Below, in pieces: positions 27,917 to 36,410 of a stretch of DNA of 64,000 bases. The notes under the pieces were generated by a model that saw nothing but the letters and a program-made list of their open reading frames with translations, ran no database searches and was not told where the DNA came from. Position 1 is the stretch's first letter; each line of letters opens with the position of its first letter. The position numbers and the translations under genes were made by a program. This stretch comes from Dechloromonas sp. TW-R-39-2 (lineage in GTDB: Bacteria; Pseudomonadota; Gammaproteobacteria; Burkholderiales; Rhodocyclaceae), in contig NZ_CP045202.1 of assembly GCF_016864195.1 (NCBI RefSeq), forward strand, positions 930,001-994,000. Reading direction: 5' to 3'.

Positions 27917-28951
27917 ATGCTGATCCTTGGTATTGAATCCTCCTGCGACGAAACCGGCATTGCGCTCTACGACAGCGAAGCCGGCTTGTTGTCGCACGCT
28001 CTCCACTCGCAGGTCGCCATGCACGCCGAGTACGGCGGAGTTGTTCCCGAGCTGGCTTCACGTGACCACATTCGCCGCGTCGTTCCCTTGCTGCACGAAG
28101 CCCTGGCCCGTGCCGGACGCAGTCTCGACGCGGTCGATGCCGTGGCTTATACACGTGGTCCGGGGCTGTCCGGCGCACTGCTGGTCGGCTGTGCCTTTGC
28201 CGAAGCGCTGGCGCTGGCGATTGATAAACCGACCATTCCGGTGCATCACCTCGAAGGGCATTTGCTGTCACCGCTGCTGTCCAGCACCCCGCCGACCTTC
28301 CCGTTCGTCGCCTTGCTGGTTTCCGGCGGACACACACAGTTGATGAAGGTAACCGGTGTCGGTGAATACGAATTGCTTGGCGAAACGTTGGATGACGCCG
28401 CCGGCGAGGCTTTCGACAAAAGTGCCAAACTGCTCGGGTTGCCTTATCCTGGTGGTTCCTTGCTGTCGAAACTGGCTGAGCAGGGTGATCCGGAAAAGTA
28501 CAAGCTACCTCGGCCGATGCTGCATTCCGGCGATCTCAGCTTCAGTTTTTCCGGCCTGAAAACAGCGGTCTTGACGCTGGTTCGTGAGCAGCCGCAGCCG
28601 CTCAGCGATGCGTTCAGGAAAGATGCTGCCCGGGCTTTTCAGAAGGCCATTGTTGAGGTGCTGGTCAAGAAGTCGCTCAAGGCGATGAAGCAGACCGGCC
28701 TCAAACAGTTGGTCGTGGCGGGGGGCGTGGGAGCCAACAAGCAATTGCGGTCGACCCTCGATGACGAGGCAAAACGAAAGCGTTTCCGTGTCTATTATCC
28801 GGAGCTGGAGTTTTGTACCGATAACGGCGCGATGATTGCCCTGGCGGGTTGTTTGCGTCTGCAGTCGGGAGCCTTGGCGAAACCGGCGGGTTCCTTTGCC
28901 GTTCAGCCGCGCTGGCCATTGATGGATATTTCGACTCAGGGCAACGGATAG
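27917..28951 (+). CDS. tsaD: tRNA N6-adenosine threonylcarbamoyltransferase
   Basis: A 344-aa ASKHA-fold enzyme that adds threonylcarbamoyl to A37 of ANN-decoding tRNAs, with TsaB and TsaE. It shows [11 protein letters not shown] at the start, the metal-binding H-H-L-E-G-H near 112-117, S-G-G-H-T near 138, [14 protein letters not shown] near 162-175 and a late C-T-D-N-G-A-M-I-A. The ATG at 27917 was chosen because all homologues start there; upstream codons to 27827 lie in the rpsU promoter region. Divergence from rpsU is conserved with E. coli. Confidence 0.97.
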   Translation: MLILGIESSCDETGIALYDSEAGLLSHALHSQVAMHAEYGGVVPELASRDHIRRVVPLLHEALARAGRSLDAVDAVAYTRGPGLSGALLVGCAFAEALALAIDKPTIPVHHLEGHLLSPLLSSTPPTFPFVALLVSGGHTQLMKVTGVGEYELLGETLDDAAGEAFDKSAKLLGLPYPGGSLLSKLAEQGDPEKYKLPRPMLHSGDLSFSFSGLKTAVLTLVREQPQPLSDAFRKDAARAFQKAIVEVLVKKSLKAMKQTGLKQLVVAGGVGANKQLRSTLDDEAKRKRFRVYYPELEFCTDNGAMIALAGCLRLQSGALAKPAGSFAVQPRWPLMDISTQGNG

Positions 28952-29125
28952 TCGTTGATCGTTAAAGGGCTGTCACCAGGGAACCAGGAAGACGGCAGGC
29001 AGAATGCATCAGCCAGGGTTTAAATTTAACAGGCCGTAATCAATTCACTATGCTATGATTTGCAGCATTGGTTGCGAACGCACCAAACCGAACTCACCGA
29101 GGTGGGGGAGGAGACAACCCGAATA

Positions 29126-29161
29126 AAAAAACAAAGCCCGCTCAGACGGGCTTGTTTTTTG
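29126..29161. terminator. bidirectional intrinsic terminator
   Basis: AAGCCCG-CTCAGA-CGGGCTT (29135-29154) has seven A on the left and six T on the right, so it can act on both strands. It may end a plus-strand transcript from the TATGAT box at 29054. Confidence 0.7.
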
Positions 29162-29218
29162 CCCGCAAAATCAGCGGCGCCAAGTCGGGGCAGCCTGTAT
29201 TCAGTGCAAATTCAGGAC

Positions 29219-29290
29219 AAAAAAAGCCCGCACAAGGCGGGCTTAAATCCATTTCTTGGAGGAGATGGAGGAGACAGATTCCATTCTGCC
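29219..29290 (-). ncRNA. candidate CU-rich small RNA downstream of katA
   Basis: The minus strand reads GTCTCCTCCATCTCCTCC (around 29282-29263), about 18 nt of spacer, then AAGCCCGC-N5-GCGGGCTT (29244-29224) and seven T. Two anti-Shine-Dalgarno-like CTCCTCC blocks followed by an intrinsic terminator are the layout of Hfq-type repressor RNAs. No clear promoter was found, so it may be a katA 3'-UTR product. Without expression data this is a candidate only; the hairpin itself is a solid terminator. Confidence 0.35.
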
Positions 29291-29314
29291 AAAAAACTTG
29301 CTGCATTGCAGCAA
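29291..29314 (-). terminator. katA intrinsic terminator
   Basis: On the minus strand TTGCTGC-AAT-GCAGCAA is followed by G and six T, 80 nt past the katA stop. Confidence 0.7.
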
Positions 29315-29393
29315 TTTATTTGTATCGTTCTGTAACAAGCCTCGTTATTTTGCGTTGATGGATTTTGTTTGATTAATAATCAATGGCTTGTGT

Positions 29394-30833
29394 TTAGATC
29401 GCAATCCCCAGTGCTTTGGCGACACCGGCACCGTAAGCTGCATCGGCACGCGAGCAGTTGCAGATATGGCGGCGTTTGATTTCGTCCGGCGCATCGCCCA
29501 TGGCACGAGCGGTGTTGTCGAACAGAATCTGCTGCTGGGCCGGCGTCATCAGACGGAAGAGGGCGCCGGGTTGTGAGTAGTAGTCGGTGTCTTCCCGATG
29601 ATTCCAGTGATCGGCCATGCCTTCGATCGACAGCGGCGGTTCGCGGAAATCGGGTTGTTCCTGCCATTGACCCGCACTGTTCGGCTCATAACCGAGCGTG
29701 GCGCCGTGGTTGCCATCGATGCGCATGGCGCCGTCGCGGTGATAGCTGTGCACCGGGCAGCGCGGGGCATTGACCGGAATCTGGTGGTGATTGACGCCGA
29801 GCCGGTAGCGTTGTGCATCGCCGTAGGAGAACAGCCGTGCCTGCAGCATCTTGTCCGGCGAAAAGCTGATGCCGGGAACGACGGCTGCCGGGTTGAACGC
29901 TGATTGCTCGACTTCCGCGAAGAAGTTTTCCGGGTTGCGGTTCAACTCGAACTGGCCGACTTCGATCAAGGGGTAATCCTTGTGCGGCCAGATCTTGGTC
30001 AGGTCGAACGGGTTGTAGGGCACTTTCGATGCATCGGCTTCCGGCATGACCTGGATGAACATCGTCCATTTCGGGTGATCGCCCCGGTCGATGGCTTCAA
30101 GCAAGTCGCGCTGATGCGATTCGCGGTCCCGGCCAATGATGTCCGTTGCTTCGGCATCGCTCAGATTCTTGATGCCTTGCTGGCTGCGGAAATGGAATTT
30201 GACCCAAAAACGTTCGTTGACCGCGTTAATCAGGCTGAAAGTGTGTGAGCCGAAACCATGCATGTGGCGATAGCTGGCGGGGATGCCGCGGTCGGACATG
30301 ACGATGGTGACCTGGTGCAGCGCTTCCGGCAGCGAAGTCCAGAAATCCCAGTTGTTCTTGGCCGAACGCATGTTGGTGCGCGGATCGCGTTTGACGGCGT
30401 GGTTGAGATCCGGGAATTTCAGCGGGTCGCGCAGGAAGAAGACCGGGGTGTTGTTGCCGACCATGTCCCAGTTGCCTTCCTCGGTATAGAACTTGAGCGC
30501 GAAGCCGCGGATGTCGCGCTCCGCATCCGCCGCGCCGCGTTCGCCGGCAACGGTGGTGAAGCGTGCAAACAGCGGTGTCTGCTTGCCGATCTGGCTGAAC
30601 AGCTTGGCACGCGTGTATTGCGTGATGTCGTGGGTGACGGTGAAGGTGCCGTAGGCGCCCGATCCCTTGGCATGCATGCGACGCTCCGGGATGACCTCGC
30701 GGTCGAAGTGGGCAAGCTTTTCAAGCAGCCAGACATCCTGCAGTAAAACCGGGCCGCGTGGGCCGGCGGTCATCGTGTTCTGGTTGTCGACCACCGGGCA
30801 GCCGGCGGCAGTAGTCAGTTTTTTGCCGTTCAT
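29394..30833 (-). CDS. katA: monofunctional haem catalase, small-subunit type
   Basis: A 479-aa catalase that dismutates hydrogen peroxide. Catalytic H54 lies in [12 protein letters not shown]; the distal Asn is in [10 protein letters not shown]; the haem tyrosine is in [22 protein letters not shown] is the typical NADPH-region motif. Length and motifs fit clade 3. AGGAG precedes the ATG. A 30-codon ORF sits in its leader, and a promoter with an overlapping dyad lies about 180-210 nt upstream. Confidence 0.96.
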   Translation of the reverse strand: MNGKKLTTAAGCPVVDNQNTMTAGPRGPVLLQDVWLLEKLAHFDREVIPERRMHAKGSGAYGTFTVTHDITQYTRAKLFSQIGKQTPLFARFTTVAGERGAADAERDIRGFALKFYTEEGNWDMVGNNTPVFFLRDPLKFPDLNHAVKRDPRTNMRSAKNNWDFWTSLPEALHQVTIVMSDRGIPASYRHMHGFGSHTFSLINAVNERFWVKFHFRSQQGIKNLSDAEATDIIGRDRESHQRDLLEAIDRGDHPKWTMFIQVMPEADASKVPYNPFDLTKIWPHKDYPLIEVGQFELNRNPENFFAEVEQSAFNPAAVVPGISFSPDKMLQARLFSYGDAQRYRLGVNHHQIPVNAPRCPVHSYHRDGAMRIDGNHGATLGYEPNSAGQWQEQPDFREPPLSIEGMADHWNHREDTDYYSQPGALFRLMTPAQQQILFDNTARAMGDAPDEIKRRHICNCSRADAAYGAGVAKALGIAI

Positions 30834-30869
30834 GGAGATAGCTCCTTCGTTAGTTTGCTAATGGACGAT

Positions 30870-30962
30870 TCAAAAGTTGTCGGGCAGGTTGGCCAGAACG
30901 TCGATGCAGGAATCCCATGCGACCAGTTCATCAAACCAGCGATCAATGAAGCGGGAAATCAT
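30870..30962 (-). CDS. 30-codon leader ORF upstream of katA
   Basis: A small ORF begins at ATG 30962 with a strong AGAGGAGGCAAGGC ribosome-binding region and ends at a TGA 36 nt before katA. The product (starting M-I-S-R-F-I-D-R-W-F-D-E-L) would be an amphipathic, acidic peptide with one cysteine and two tryptophans. The excellent SD and its place between the katA promoter and katA suggest that it is translated, either as a small protein or to tune katA translation. No homologue was recognised. Confidence 0.5.
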   Translation of the reverse strand: MISRFIDRWFDELVAWDSCIDVLANLPDNF

Positions 30963-31010
30963 GCCTTGCCTCCTCTGTCTCAAAGCAGGTCGTGCTGACC
31001 TGATGAAGGC

Positions 31011-31044
31011 AGTGTAGGTAGCGCAGGTTGATTTATCCAATCAA
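31011..31044 (-). promoter_or_regulatory. katA promoter with overlapping dyad
   Basis: On the minus strand TTGGAT (31040-31035), an 18-nt spacer and TACACT (31016-31011) form a plausible promoter. The inverted repeat TTGATT-N5-AATCAA (31028-31044) covers the -35, as an operator for a peroxide or redox regulator might. It is not an FNR site, which needs TTGAT-N4-ATCAA. Confidence 0.45.
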
Positions 31045-31086
31045 TTAAACAAATGTGACGAATGCTTTTTTGCTATCGCATAGGCG

Positions 31087-31110
31087 AAAAAAAACGCCGG
31101 CAAACCGGCG
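31087..31110 (-). terminator. plsY intrinsic terminator
   Basis: On the minus strand CGCCGG-TTTG-CCGGCG is followed by eight T, 28 nt after the plsY stop. Confidence 0.85.
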
Positions 31111-31138
31111 TCGTTCCGTGGGGGGCAAAAAGACGGGA

Positions 31139-31735
31139 TCAGGTTTTCTTTTTGCTGCCGATTTTTGATTCCTGGCCGGCCATCAGGCGCTGAATGTTCT
31201 GCCAATGCTTGCCGACCAGGGCCATGGCAATCAGGCCGACAACCAGGGTCTGGCTGTTGCCGCCGGCCATCAGCACCTGGTAGACCGGGGCCAGTGCTGC
31301 CGCAATCACAGCGGCCAGCGAGGAGTAGCGCGAAACGTAGGCAACCAGCAACCAGGTGCCGAGTACGGCCAGGCCGAGCAGTGGGGAAAGTGCAATCAGC
31401 ACGCCGGCGGCCGTGGCAACGCCTTTGCCGCCCTTGAATTTGAGGAAGACGGGGTAAAGATGGCCAAGAAAGACCGCCAGGGCAATCAGGCCGATCACCT
31501 TGTCGCCGAATCCGAGTTGCTGGGCGATGAAAACGGCCACCCAGCCTTTCAGCGCATCCCCCAGCAGCGTCAGCAAGGCTGCCTTTTTGTTGCCGCTGCG
31601 CAACACATTGGTGGCACCGGGATTGCCTGAGCCGAAAGTGCGCGGATCAGCCAGGCCGAAGGCTTTGGAGACAATCACGGCAAAGGGCAGCGAACCGAGC
31701 AGGTAGGCGGCAAGGATGGCGAGGAGAGTTTGCAT
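31139..31735 (-). CDS. plsY: acyl-phosphate:glycerol-3-phosphate acyltransferase PlsY
   Basis: A 198-aa inner-membrane enzyme that makes lysophosphatidic acid from acyl-phosphate, with at least four membrane helices. Family loops are visible: Y-L-L-G-S-L-P-F-A near 11-19, [12 protein letters not shown] near 35-46, and [18 protein letters not shown] near 91-108. A basic tail ends S-K-K-K-T. It is divergent from folB, the same arrangement as in E. coli. Confidence 0.95.
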   Translation of the reverse strand: MQTLLAILAAYLLGSLPFAVIVSKAFGLADPRTFGSGNPGATNVLRSGNKKAALLTLLGDALKGWVAVFIAQQLGFGDKVIGLIALAVFLGHLYPVFLKFKGGKGVATAAGVLIALSPLLGLAVLGTWLLVAYVSRYSSLAAVIAAALAPVYQVLMAGGNSQTLVVGLIAMALVGKHWQNIQRLMAGQESKIGSKKKT

Positions 31736-31802
31736 GGGGCTTTATTCCGGCTGGAGTACAATCGCGGCGAATTTTACACCCCGGACTACGGTCGACCGCC
31801 TT

Positions 31803-32153
31803 ATGGACATCATTTTCATCGAAGAACTGCGCGCAGAAACGTGGATTGGCATTTATCCGCGTGAGAAAGCCATGTCGCAGGTGGTCGAGATTTCCCTGCA
31901 AATCGGCGTGTCGACCGCATCGGCCGGCGCCAGCGACGATATTCGCGATACCGTGGATTACGCCGTCGTGGTCGAGCGCCTGCGCCGGGATCTGTCGGGC
32001 AGCCATTTCAATCTGCTTGAAAAGCTGGCTGAGCATGTCGCCACCTGGTTGCTTGAGAATTTTGCGGCGCAGTGGGTCCGCGTCTCAATCGCCAAGCTGG
32101 GGATGATGCCCGGTGTCAAGCGCGTTGGCGTGATCATCGAACGCTCCGTGTAA
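31803..32153 (+). CDS. folB: dihydroneopterin aldolase
   Basis: A 116-aa folate enzyme that cleaves dihydroneopterin to 6-hydroxymethyl-dihydropterin. It starts M-D-I-I-F-I-E-E-L-R-x-x-T-W-I-G-I-Y-P-R-E-K, then shows D-T-V-D-Y-A near 49-54, F-N-L-L-E-K-L-A-E near 69-77 and a late V-K-R-V-G-V. The upstream in-frame codons from 31716 overlap the divergent plsY start and were not used. Confidence 0.94.
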   Translation: MDIIFIEELRAETWIGIYPREKAMSQVVEISLQIGVSTASAGASDDIRDTVDYAVVVERLRRDLSGSHFNLLEKLAEHVATWLLENFAAQWVRVSIAKLGMMPGVKRVGVIIERSV

Positions 32154-32156
32154 GTT

Positions 32157-32180
32157 CGCCCGGCGCTTGTTCGCCGGGCG
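32157..32180. terminator. strong hairpin between convergent folB and ZIP genes
   Basis: CGCCCGGCG-CTTGTT-CGCCGGGCG is a perfect 9-bp stem 4 nt after the folB stop. There is no T run on either strand, so it may serve as a Rho-linked or stabilising 3' end for both transcripts. Confidence 0.5.
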
Positions 32181-32185
32181 CCCGG

Positions 32186-33061
32186 TCAGGCCAGTGCCGC
32201 GAGCAGCGTCATGATTGCGAAGCCGCTTGCCAGGCCCGCCGTGCCGGCAGCTTCCCGTCCGGCCTTGTGGGATGCCGGAATCAGCTCATGACTGACGACC
32301 CAGAGCATCGCCCCGGCCGCAGCCGCCAAGGCCAGCGGAAGTGCCGGACCGGCAAGGCTGCTGGCGATGACGCCGATAAAGCCGCCAACCGGCTCGACCA
32401 ATCCGGTCCCCAGGGCGATCAATGCGGCACGCAACGGTGCGGCACCGAGTGCGACCATGGCGCTGGCCACGATCCAGCCTTCCGGGATGTTCTGCAAGGC
32501 GATGCCGAGCGTCATCCCATGATCGGCGCCCGATGCGGCGGCGACTCCCACAGCCAGACCTTCCGGCAGATTGTGCAAGGCAATGGCCGCTACCACGAGG
32601 CTGACTCTGGGCAACATCTGGTCGGTCTCGATACTTTCAACGTGGTGATGTGGCCATTGGCGATCCATCTGCTGCATGAACTGGCTGCCGGCAAGGAGCG
32701 CCGCAGCCGTCAGGATGCCGAGCGCCCACGGCGCAGGGCTAGCGGCAACATGCTGGAGCGCCGGGACGAGGAGTGAAAACAGGCTGGCTGCCAGCATCAT
32801 GCCTCCAGCCAGACCGAGCATCGGGGCCATCAGGCGTTCCGCCGGTCGACGCATGAAAAGCACCGGAATTGCGCCGATGCCGGTTGCCAGTCCGGCCAGC
32901 AGGCTGGCCTGCAAACCTTGGGCGGCCATCGGGTTGGCTGCCAGCCATGCCGTGGCCAGATCGACCACGAAGGCTGCGGCGACGATACTCATGATCATGC
33001 CGGCCCAGAGGTGGCGGCGGGCTGTCGGTTTGGCGTAGTGGTGGATGACGAGTTGGGTCAT
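32186..33061 (-). CDS. ZIP family divalent metal transporter
   Basis: A 291-aa inner-membrane protein with about eight helices. Helix IV-V metal motifs are A-L-H-N-L-P-E-G and A-L-Q-N-I-P-E-G, the hallmark of GufA/ZupT-type carriers. A histidine-rich loop P-H-H-H-V-E lies at about residues 139-144. It likely imports zinc or another divalent ion. No regulator is adjacent. Confidence 0.9.
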   Translation of the reverse strand: MTQLVIHHYAKPTARRHLWAGMIMSIVAAAFVVDLATAWLAANPMAAQGLQASLLAGLATGIGAIPVLFMRRPAERLMAPMLGLAGGMMLAASLFSLLVPALQHVAASPAPWALGILTAAALLAGSQFMQQMDRQWPHHHVESIETDQMLPRVSLVVAAIALHNLPEGLAVGVAAASGADHGMTLGIALQNIPEGWIVASAMVALGAAPLRAALIALGTGLVEPVGGFIGVIASSLAGPALPLALAAAAGAMLWVVSHELIPASHKAGREAAGTAGLASGFAIMTLLAALA

Positions 33062-33152
33062 GTGGGCTCTCCTTGTGTCTGGAGGCCACTTTACGGGGAG
33101 GCTTAAAATAGAACCAATTGATTGATCGGATCGTGCCGATTGCTTTGGTTAA

Positions 33153-33644
33153 TCAGTCCTTGAGCGCGGCTTCGACGACCTTGGGGTGCAGGCTATGCAC
33201 GATATCGTGCGGGTGCACGCCGACCAGATAGCCGCGCCTGCCGCCATTGATATAGATCAGCGGCAAATCGAGGATGCTTTTTTCGAGGTAGACCGGCATG
33301 GCTTTTTTGGTGCCGAACGGGCTGGTTCCGCCAACCAGAAAACCCGTGTGGCGGTTGGCGACTTCCGGTTTGCAGGGTTCGACTTTCTTGCAGCCGATCT
33401 GGCGGGCCAGTTCCTTGGTCGACACCTTGCGGTCGCCGTGCATCAGCACGATCAGTGGCTTGGCATTCTCGTCTTCGAAAATCAGCGTCTTGACCACGGC
33501 GTGTTCGTCGACGTTGAGTTCGCGGGCCGAGACCTTGGTTCCGCCATGTTCCTCATAGGCATAGAGGTGGCTGGAAAAGGCTATTTTCTGTGCCTTGAGG
33601 AATTTGGTGGCCTGGGTTTCGGGGGCGTGTTCGTTTTTGCTCAT
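33153..33644 (-). CDS. ybaK: Cys-tRNA(Pro) deacylase YbaK/EbsC
   Basis: A 163-aa editing-domain protein that hydrolyses mischarged Cys-tRNA(Pro). Typical motifs are A-V-V-K-T-L-I-F near 49-56, M-H-G-D-R-K-V-S near 68-75, G-G-T-S-P-F-G-T-K-K near 105-114, and I-Y-I-N-G-G-R-R-G near 132-140. The ATG at 33644 was preferred over a TTG two codons upstream. It lies 24 nt after the porin gene stop, on the same strand as the ZIP gene and porin. Confidence 0.94.
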   Translation of the reverse strand: MSKNEHAPETQATKFLKAQKIAFSSHLYAYEEHGGTKVSARELNVDEHAVVKTLIFEDENAKPLIVLMHGDRKVSTKELARQIGCKKVEPCKPEVANRHTGFLVGGTSPFGTKKAMPVYLEKSILDLPLIYINGGRRGYLVGVHPHDIVHSLHPKVVEAALKD

Positions 33645-33668
33645 GGTCAATGCGCTGGGCGTTTCGGG

Positions 33669-34913
33669 TCAGAAGACGTACTGGATACCGGCGGCCAGGC
33701 CATTGGCCGTATCGCCGGGGTTGATTGTGTAATAGCCGCTGGCACTGGTGCCGGAGGGCGCCAGGGCCGAGGCCGGTTGATTCAGGTTGCGCGACCAGGC
33801 GAGGTAGGCCTTGAACTGGGCGTTGATCGTTTCCATCCACGCCGCCGAGAAAATCCGGCCGCGGTCGTTGCTGCTGGCCAGGCTGTGGCCTTCGCCGTAG
33901 TTGAGGCGGAGTTGGCCGCTGGGCGTCACGTCGATGCGTGAGCCGAGGAACCAGCTGCGCCACTCGACCAGCGGCCCGACATCCGGCTGCCGGTCGTAAC
34001 CCGCCAGTCCGCCCATCAGTTTGACCGGGCCGAGTTGGTAGCTGGCCCCGGCGAACAGGTGGCGCGTGGTTTTGTCGAGCACGGCGTTGTGGTTGTCGTA
34101 CTGATAAGCCAGGCCAAGGCCGAGCGGACCATTGCTGTAGTCGAGATTGAGCCCCAGCGTGTTCTGCTCGGCACCGCCGGTTCTCCCGCCAAGGGCCGCG
34201 AACAGTGTGCTGGTCAGTCCGTACAGGCGGGGCGTGGCATAGACCACGGCGTTGTCGTAGCGCACCGGGCCGGGTTCGACCGTGCCGTAATTGGTCGGCG
34301 AACCATAGCCGTTTTCAAAGGCATCGAACTGGATCATGCCCATGAAGAAGGGGGAATATTGCCGTCCAACGGTCAGTCGACCGTAGCGCCCTTCGACCCC
34401 GGCATAGAGCTGGCGACCGAAAAGACGGGTGTTATTGCTGTCGGACTGGCCGAGCTTGCCGTTGTTGGCGAAAAAGCCGGCTTCCATCTGGTAGATGAAA
34501 TTGGTTTCTGGCGCGATCGCCTTGCCGCCCTTGAGGCCGAGCCGGCTGCCGTTCATGCCGCCCGATTCGATCGAGACGCGGGAGCCTTTCGAGCCGCCCC
34601 AGTTGGTTTCGGCAAACAGGTCGAAGCGGCCGTAAAGCGTGGCCAGCGGTGGTTCATTCTGAGTTGTACCGGATGGTGTCGCCGGCACAAGAACAATCGG
34701 CCCACCGGTCGATCCGCTATTTGTGCGGCTCGTTTCCGGCTTGGTGCTTGCCTGTTTTTCCAGTTGTTCGATGCGCGCCTGCTGTTGCTGGAGCAGTTTC
34801 TGCATCTCGCCGAGGGTGGCGCGCATCTCCTCCAGTTCGCCGGCCTGGCTTGGCGCGGTCAACGGCATCAACAGGGTAAAAATCAGCGAAGGGGCGAGGC
34901 GGGTCCTGAGCAT
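33669..34913 (-). CDS. trimeric outer-membrane porin (Gram-negative porin type)
   Basis: A 414-aa beta-barrel with a signal peptide (cleavage near S-Q-A). A short coiled-coil region follows (about 25-60, L-x-E-M-x-K-L-L-Q-Q-Q-Q-A-R-I-E-Q-L-E). Barrel strands are typical (L-Y-G-R-F-D-L, L-G-L-K-G-G, Y-A-G-V-E-G-R-Y-G-R-L-T-V-G-R-Q). The last residue is F, the signal for the BAM complex. Pore selectivity is unknown. The N-terminal coiled coil suggests a stalk between barrel and peptidoglycan, as in some other porin families. Confidence 0.92.
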   Translation of the reverse strand: MLRTRLAPSLIFTLLMPLTAPSQAGELEEMRATLGEMQKLLQQQQARIEQLEKQASTKPETSRTNSGSTGGPIVLVPATPSGTTQNEPPLATLYGRFDLFAETNWGGSKGSRVSIESGGMNGSRLGLKGGKAIAPETNFIYQMEAGFFANNGKLGQSDSNNTRLFGRQLYAGVEGRYGRLTVGRQYSPFFMGMIQFDAFENGYGSPTNYGTVEPGPVRYDNAVVYATPRLYGLTSTLFAALGGRTGGAEQNTLGLNLDYSNGPLGLGLAYQYDNHNAVLDKTTRHLFAGASYQLGPVKLMGGLAGYDRQPDVGPLVEWRSWFLGSRIDVTPSGQLRLNYGEGHSLASSNDRGRIFSAAWMETINAQFKAYLAWSRNLNQPASALAPSGTSASGYYTINPGDTANGLAAGIQYVF

Positions 34914-34967
34914 GGCGATATCCCGTTGAAGGCCTGGGTGGATAAATGGGCGCGTCGAATCGCTATC

Positions 34968-35888
34968 TTAGCCGCGTGGATGGTGAATCGCATGCAGGGT
35001 TTTCAGCCGCTCGCGGGCGACGTGGGTGTAGATCTGCGTGGTCGAGATGTCTGAGTGGCCGAGCAACAGCTGAACAACACGCAAATCGGCGCCGTGGTTG
35101 AGCAGATGCGTCGCGAAGGCATGGCGCAACACGTGCGGTGAGAGCCGGGCCGGGTCGATTTCGGCAATCAGGGCATAACGCTTGATCAGTTGCCAGAACG
35201 CCTGACGGGTCATTGCGCCGCCCCGGGCGGTGACGAACATGGCATCGCTCAACTGGCCCTTGATGATTTCCGGCCGGGCGTTTTTCAGATATTCGCCCAG
35301 CCAGTCGAGCGCCACTTCGCCGAGCGGCACGAGGCGCTCCTTGCTGCCCTTGCCGATGACGCGCAGCACCCCTTCGTTGAAGCCGATTTCGTGCTGCTTG
35401 AGATTGACCAGCTCCGAGACGCGCAGGCCGGTGGCGTAAAGCGTTTCGAGCATGGCCCGGTCGCGCAGGCCGAGCGGGTGGTCGAGATTGGGCGCATTGA
35501 GCAGGGCCTCGACCTGTTTTTCGGACATCACCTTGGGCAGGCGCGAAGGCAGGCTGGGGCTGAGCAGTTTTTTGGTCGGATCGACGACCAGCCGGCCGCG
35601 TGTCACCTGCCAGCGGTAGAAGCGGCGCAGCGTCGACAAGTGTCGGGCTTGCGAACTGGCACGGATTTCGCGGGAAATCTTGGCGATAAACGCCGTTAGC
35701 GTTGTTTCGCGGACGTCGAGCAGCGGCTCGGCGTTCTGCTCGGCCAGCCATCGCGCAAAACGCCCGAGGTCGGAGCGGTAGCTGTCCAGCGTTGCCTTGG
35801 CAAGACCGTCCTCAAGCCACAGTGCGTCGCAGAAATTGTCGATTTCGCCGAGATCAGCCGGCCGGAGCAGCGGGGGCGCAGCCTTCAT
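34968..35888 (-). CDS. xerD: tyrosine recombinase XerD
   Basis: A 306-aa recombinase that resolves chromosome dimers at dif, with XerC and FtsK. The N-terminal SAM-like domain has L-x-S-Y-R-S-D-L near 36-43. The catalytic part has A-T-G-L-R-V-S-E-L near 152-160, H-V-L-R-H-A-F-A-T-H-L near 250-260, L-G-H-S-D-I-S-T-T-Q-I-Y-T-H-V with the nucleophile tyrosine. It overlaps the upstream ogt gene by 35 nt. XerD is favoured over XerC by overall similarity; no element features adjoin it. Confidence 0.92.
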   Translation of the reverse strand: MKAAPPLLRPADLGEIDNFCDALWLEDGLAKATLDSYRSDLGRFARWLAEQNAEPLLDVRETTLTAFIAKISREIRASSQARHLSTLRRFYRWQVTRGRLVVDPTKKLLSPSLPSRLPKVMSEKQVEALLNAPNLDHPLGLRDRAMLETLYATGLRVSELVNLKQHEIGFNEGVLRVIGKGSKERLVPLGEVALDWLGEYLKNARPEIIKGQLSDAMFVTARGGAMTRQAFWQLIKRYALIAEIDPARLSPHVLRHAFATHLLNHGADLRVVQLLLGHSDISTTQIYTHVARERLKTLHAIHHPRG

Positions 35889-36345
35889 GGGTCAGTAGCC
35901 AGCGTTTGATATCGAGCAGGAAGCCGCCGCCCTGGCGGTTGAAGCCGCCAAGGCCGCCGCCGGTGGCGATCACCCGGTGGCAGGGAATGATCAGCGGAAA
36001 ATGGTTGGCACCGCAGGCCTGGCCGACGGCACGTGGGGCATTTTTGATGTTTTTGGCCAGTTGACCGTAGGTTTCTGTCCGGCCGCGTGGAATGGCGGAA
36101 ATCTGTTCCCAGACCCGGCGCTGGAAAAGCGTGCCGACCGGGCGCAGCGGCAGGCCGAACGTGAAATCGGGATCGTTCAGGTAAGCCCTGATCTGGCGGC
36201 AGGTTTCAGCCGCCAGGGGCAGTTCGGGGGCTTGCTCGGTCTGCGCTGGCAGGAACTCGACGGCAATCACGTCATCGGCCGAACAGCGCACGCCCAGCGC
36301 GAAACCGGGGGCGGCGACGATAGCCTGATAATCAGCGTTCGACAT
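35854..36345 (-). CDS. ogt: methylated-DNA--protein-cysteine methyltransferase
   Basis: A 163-aa DNA repair protein that removes alkyl groups from O6-alkylguanine. The acceptor cysteine lies in I-P-C-H-R-V-I; the helix-turn-helix part begins F-Q-R-R-V-W-E-Q-I-S-A-I-P-R-G-R-T-E-T-Y-G. AAGGAGG precedes the ATG. Its 3' end overlaps xerD, so the pair is cotranscribed. Confidence 0.94.
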   Translation of the reverse strand: MSNADYQAIVAAPGFALGVRCSADDVIAVEFLPAQTEQAPELPLAAETCRQIRAYLNDPDFTFGLPLRPVGTLFQRRVWEQISAIPRGRTETYGQLAKNIKNAPRAVGQACGANHFPLIIPCHRVIATGGGLGGFNRQGGGFLLDIKRWLLTHEGCAPAAPAG

Positions 36346-36374
36346 GGCAATTCCTCCTTGCTGCGGTCAACATG

Positions 36375-36400
36375 AAAAAACCCCGGAAATCGATCCGGGG
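36375..36400 (-). terminator. proA intrinsic terminator
   Basis: On the minus strand CCCCGG-N8-CCGGGG is followed by six T, between proA and ogt. Confidence 0.85.
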
Positions 36401-36410
36401 CTGTTTGCGG

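Larger units (their letters stand above)
28952..29393. other. 442-bp gap between tsaD and katA
   Basis: There is no credible protein gene here. From left to right the gap holds a TATGAT box (29054-29059), a purine-rich GGTGGGGGAGGAGACA tract (about 29102-29117), a bidirectional hairpin, a CU-rich candidate small RNA on the minus strand and the katA terminator, all listed separately. Confidence 0.6.

Noticed and set aside
31028..31044. FNR/CRP-type site before katA
   Set aside because: TTGAT and ATCAA are 7 nt apart rather than 4, so the FNR consensus is not met; kept only as an unassigned dyad.
34968..35888. xerD as the integrase of a second mobile element
   Set aside because: No att repeats or tRNA nearby, normal composition and an overlapping ogt gene; it reads as the chromosomal XerD.
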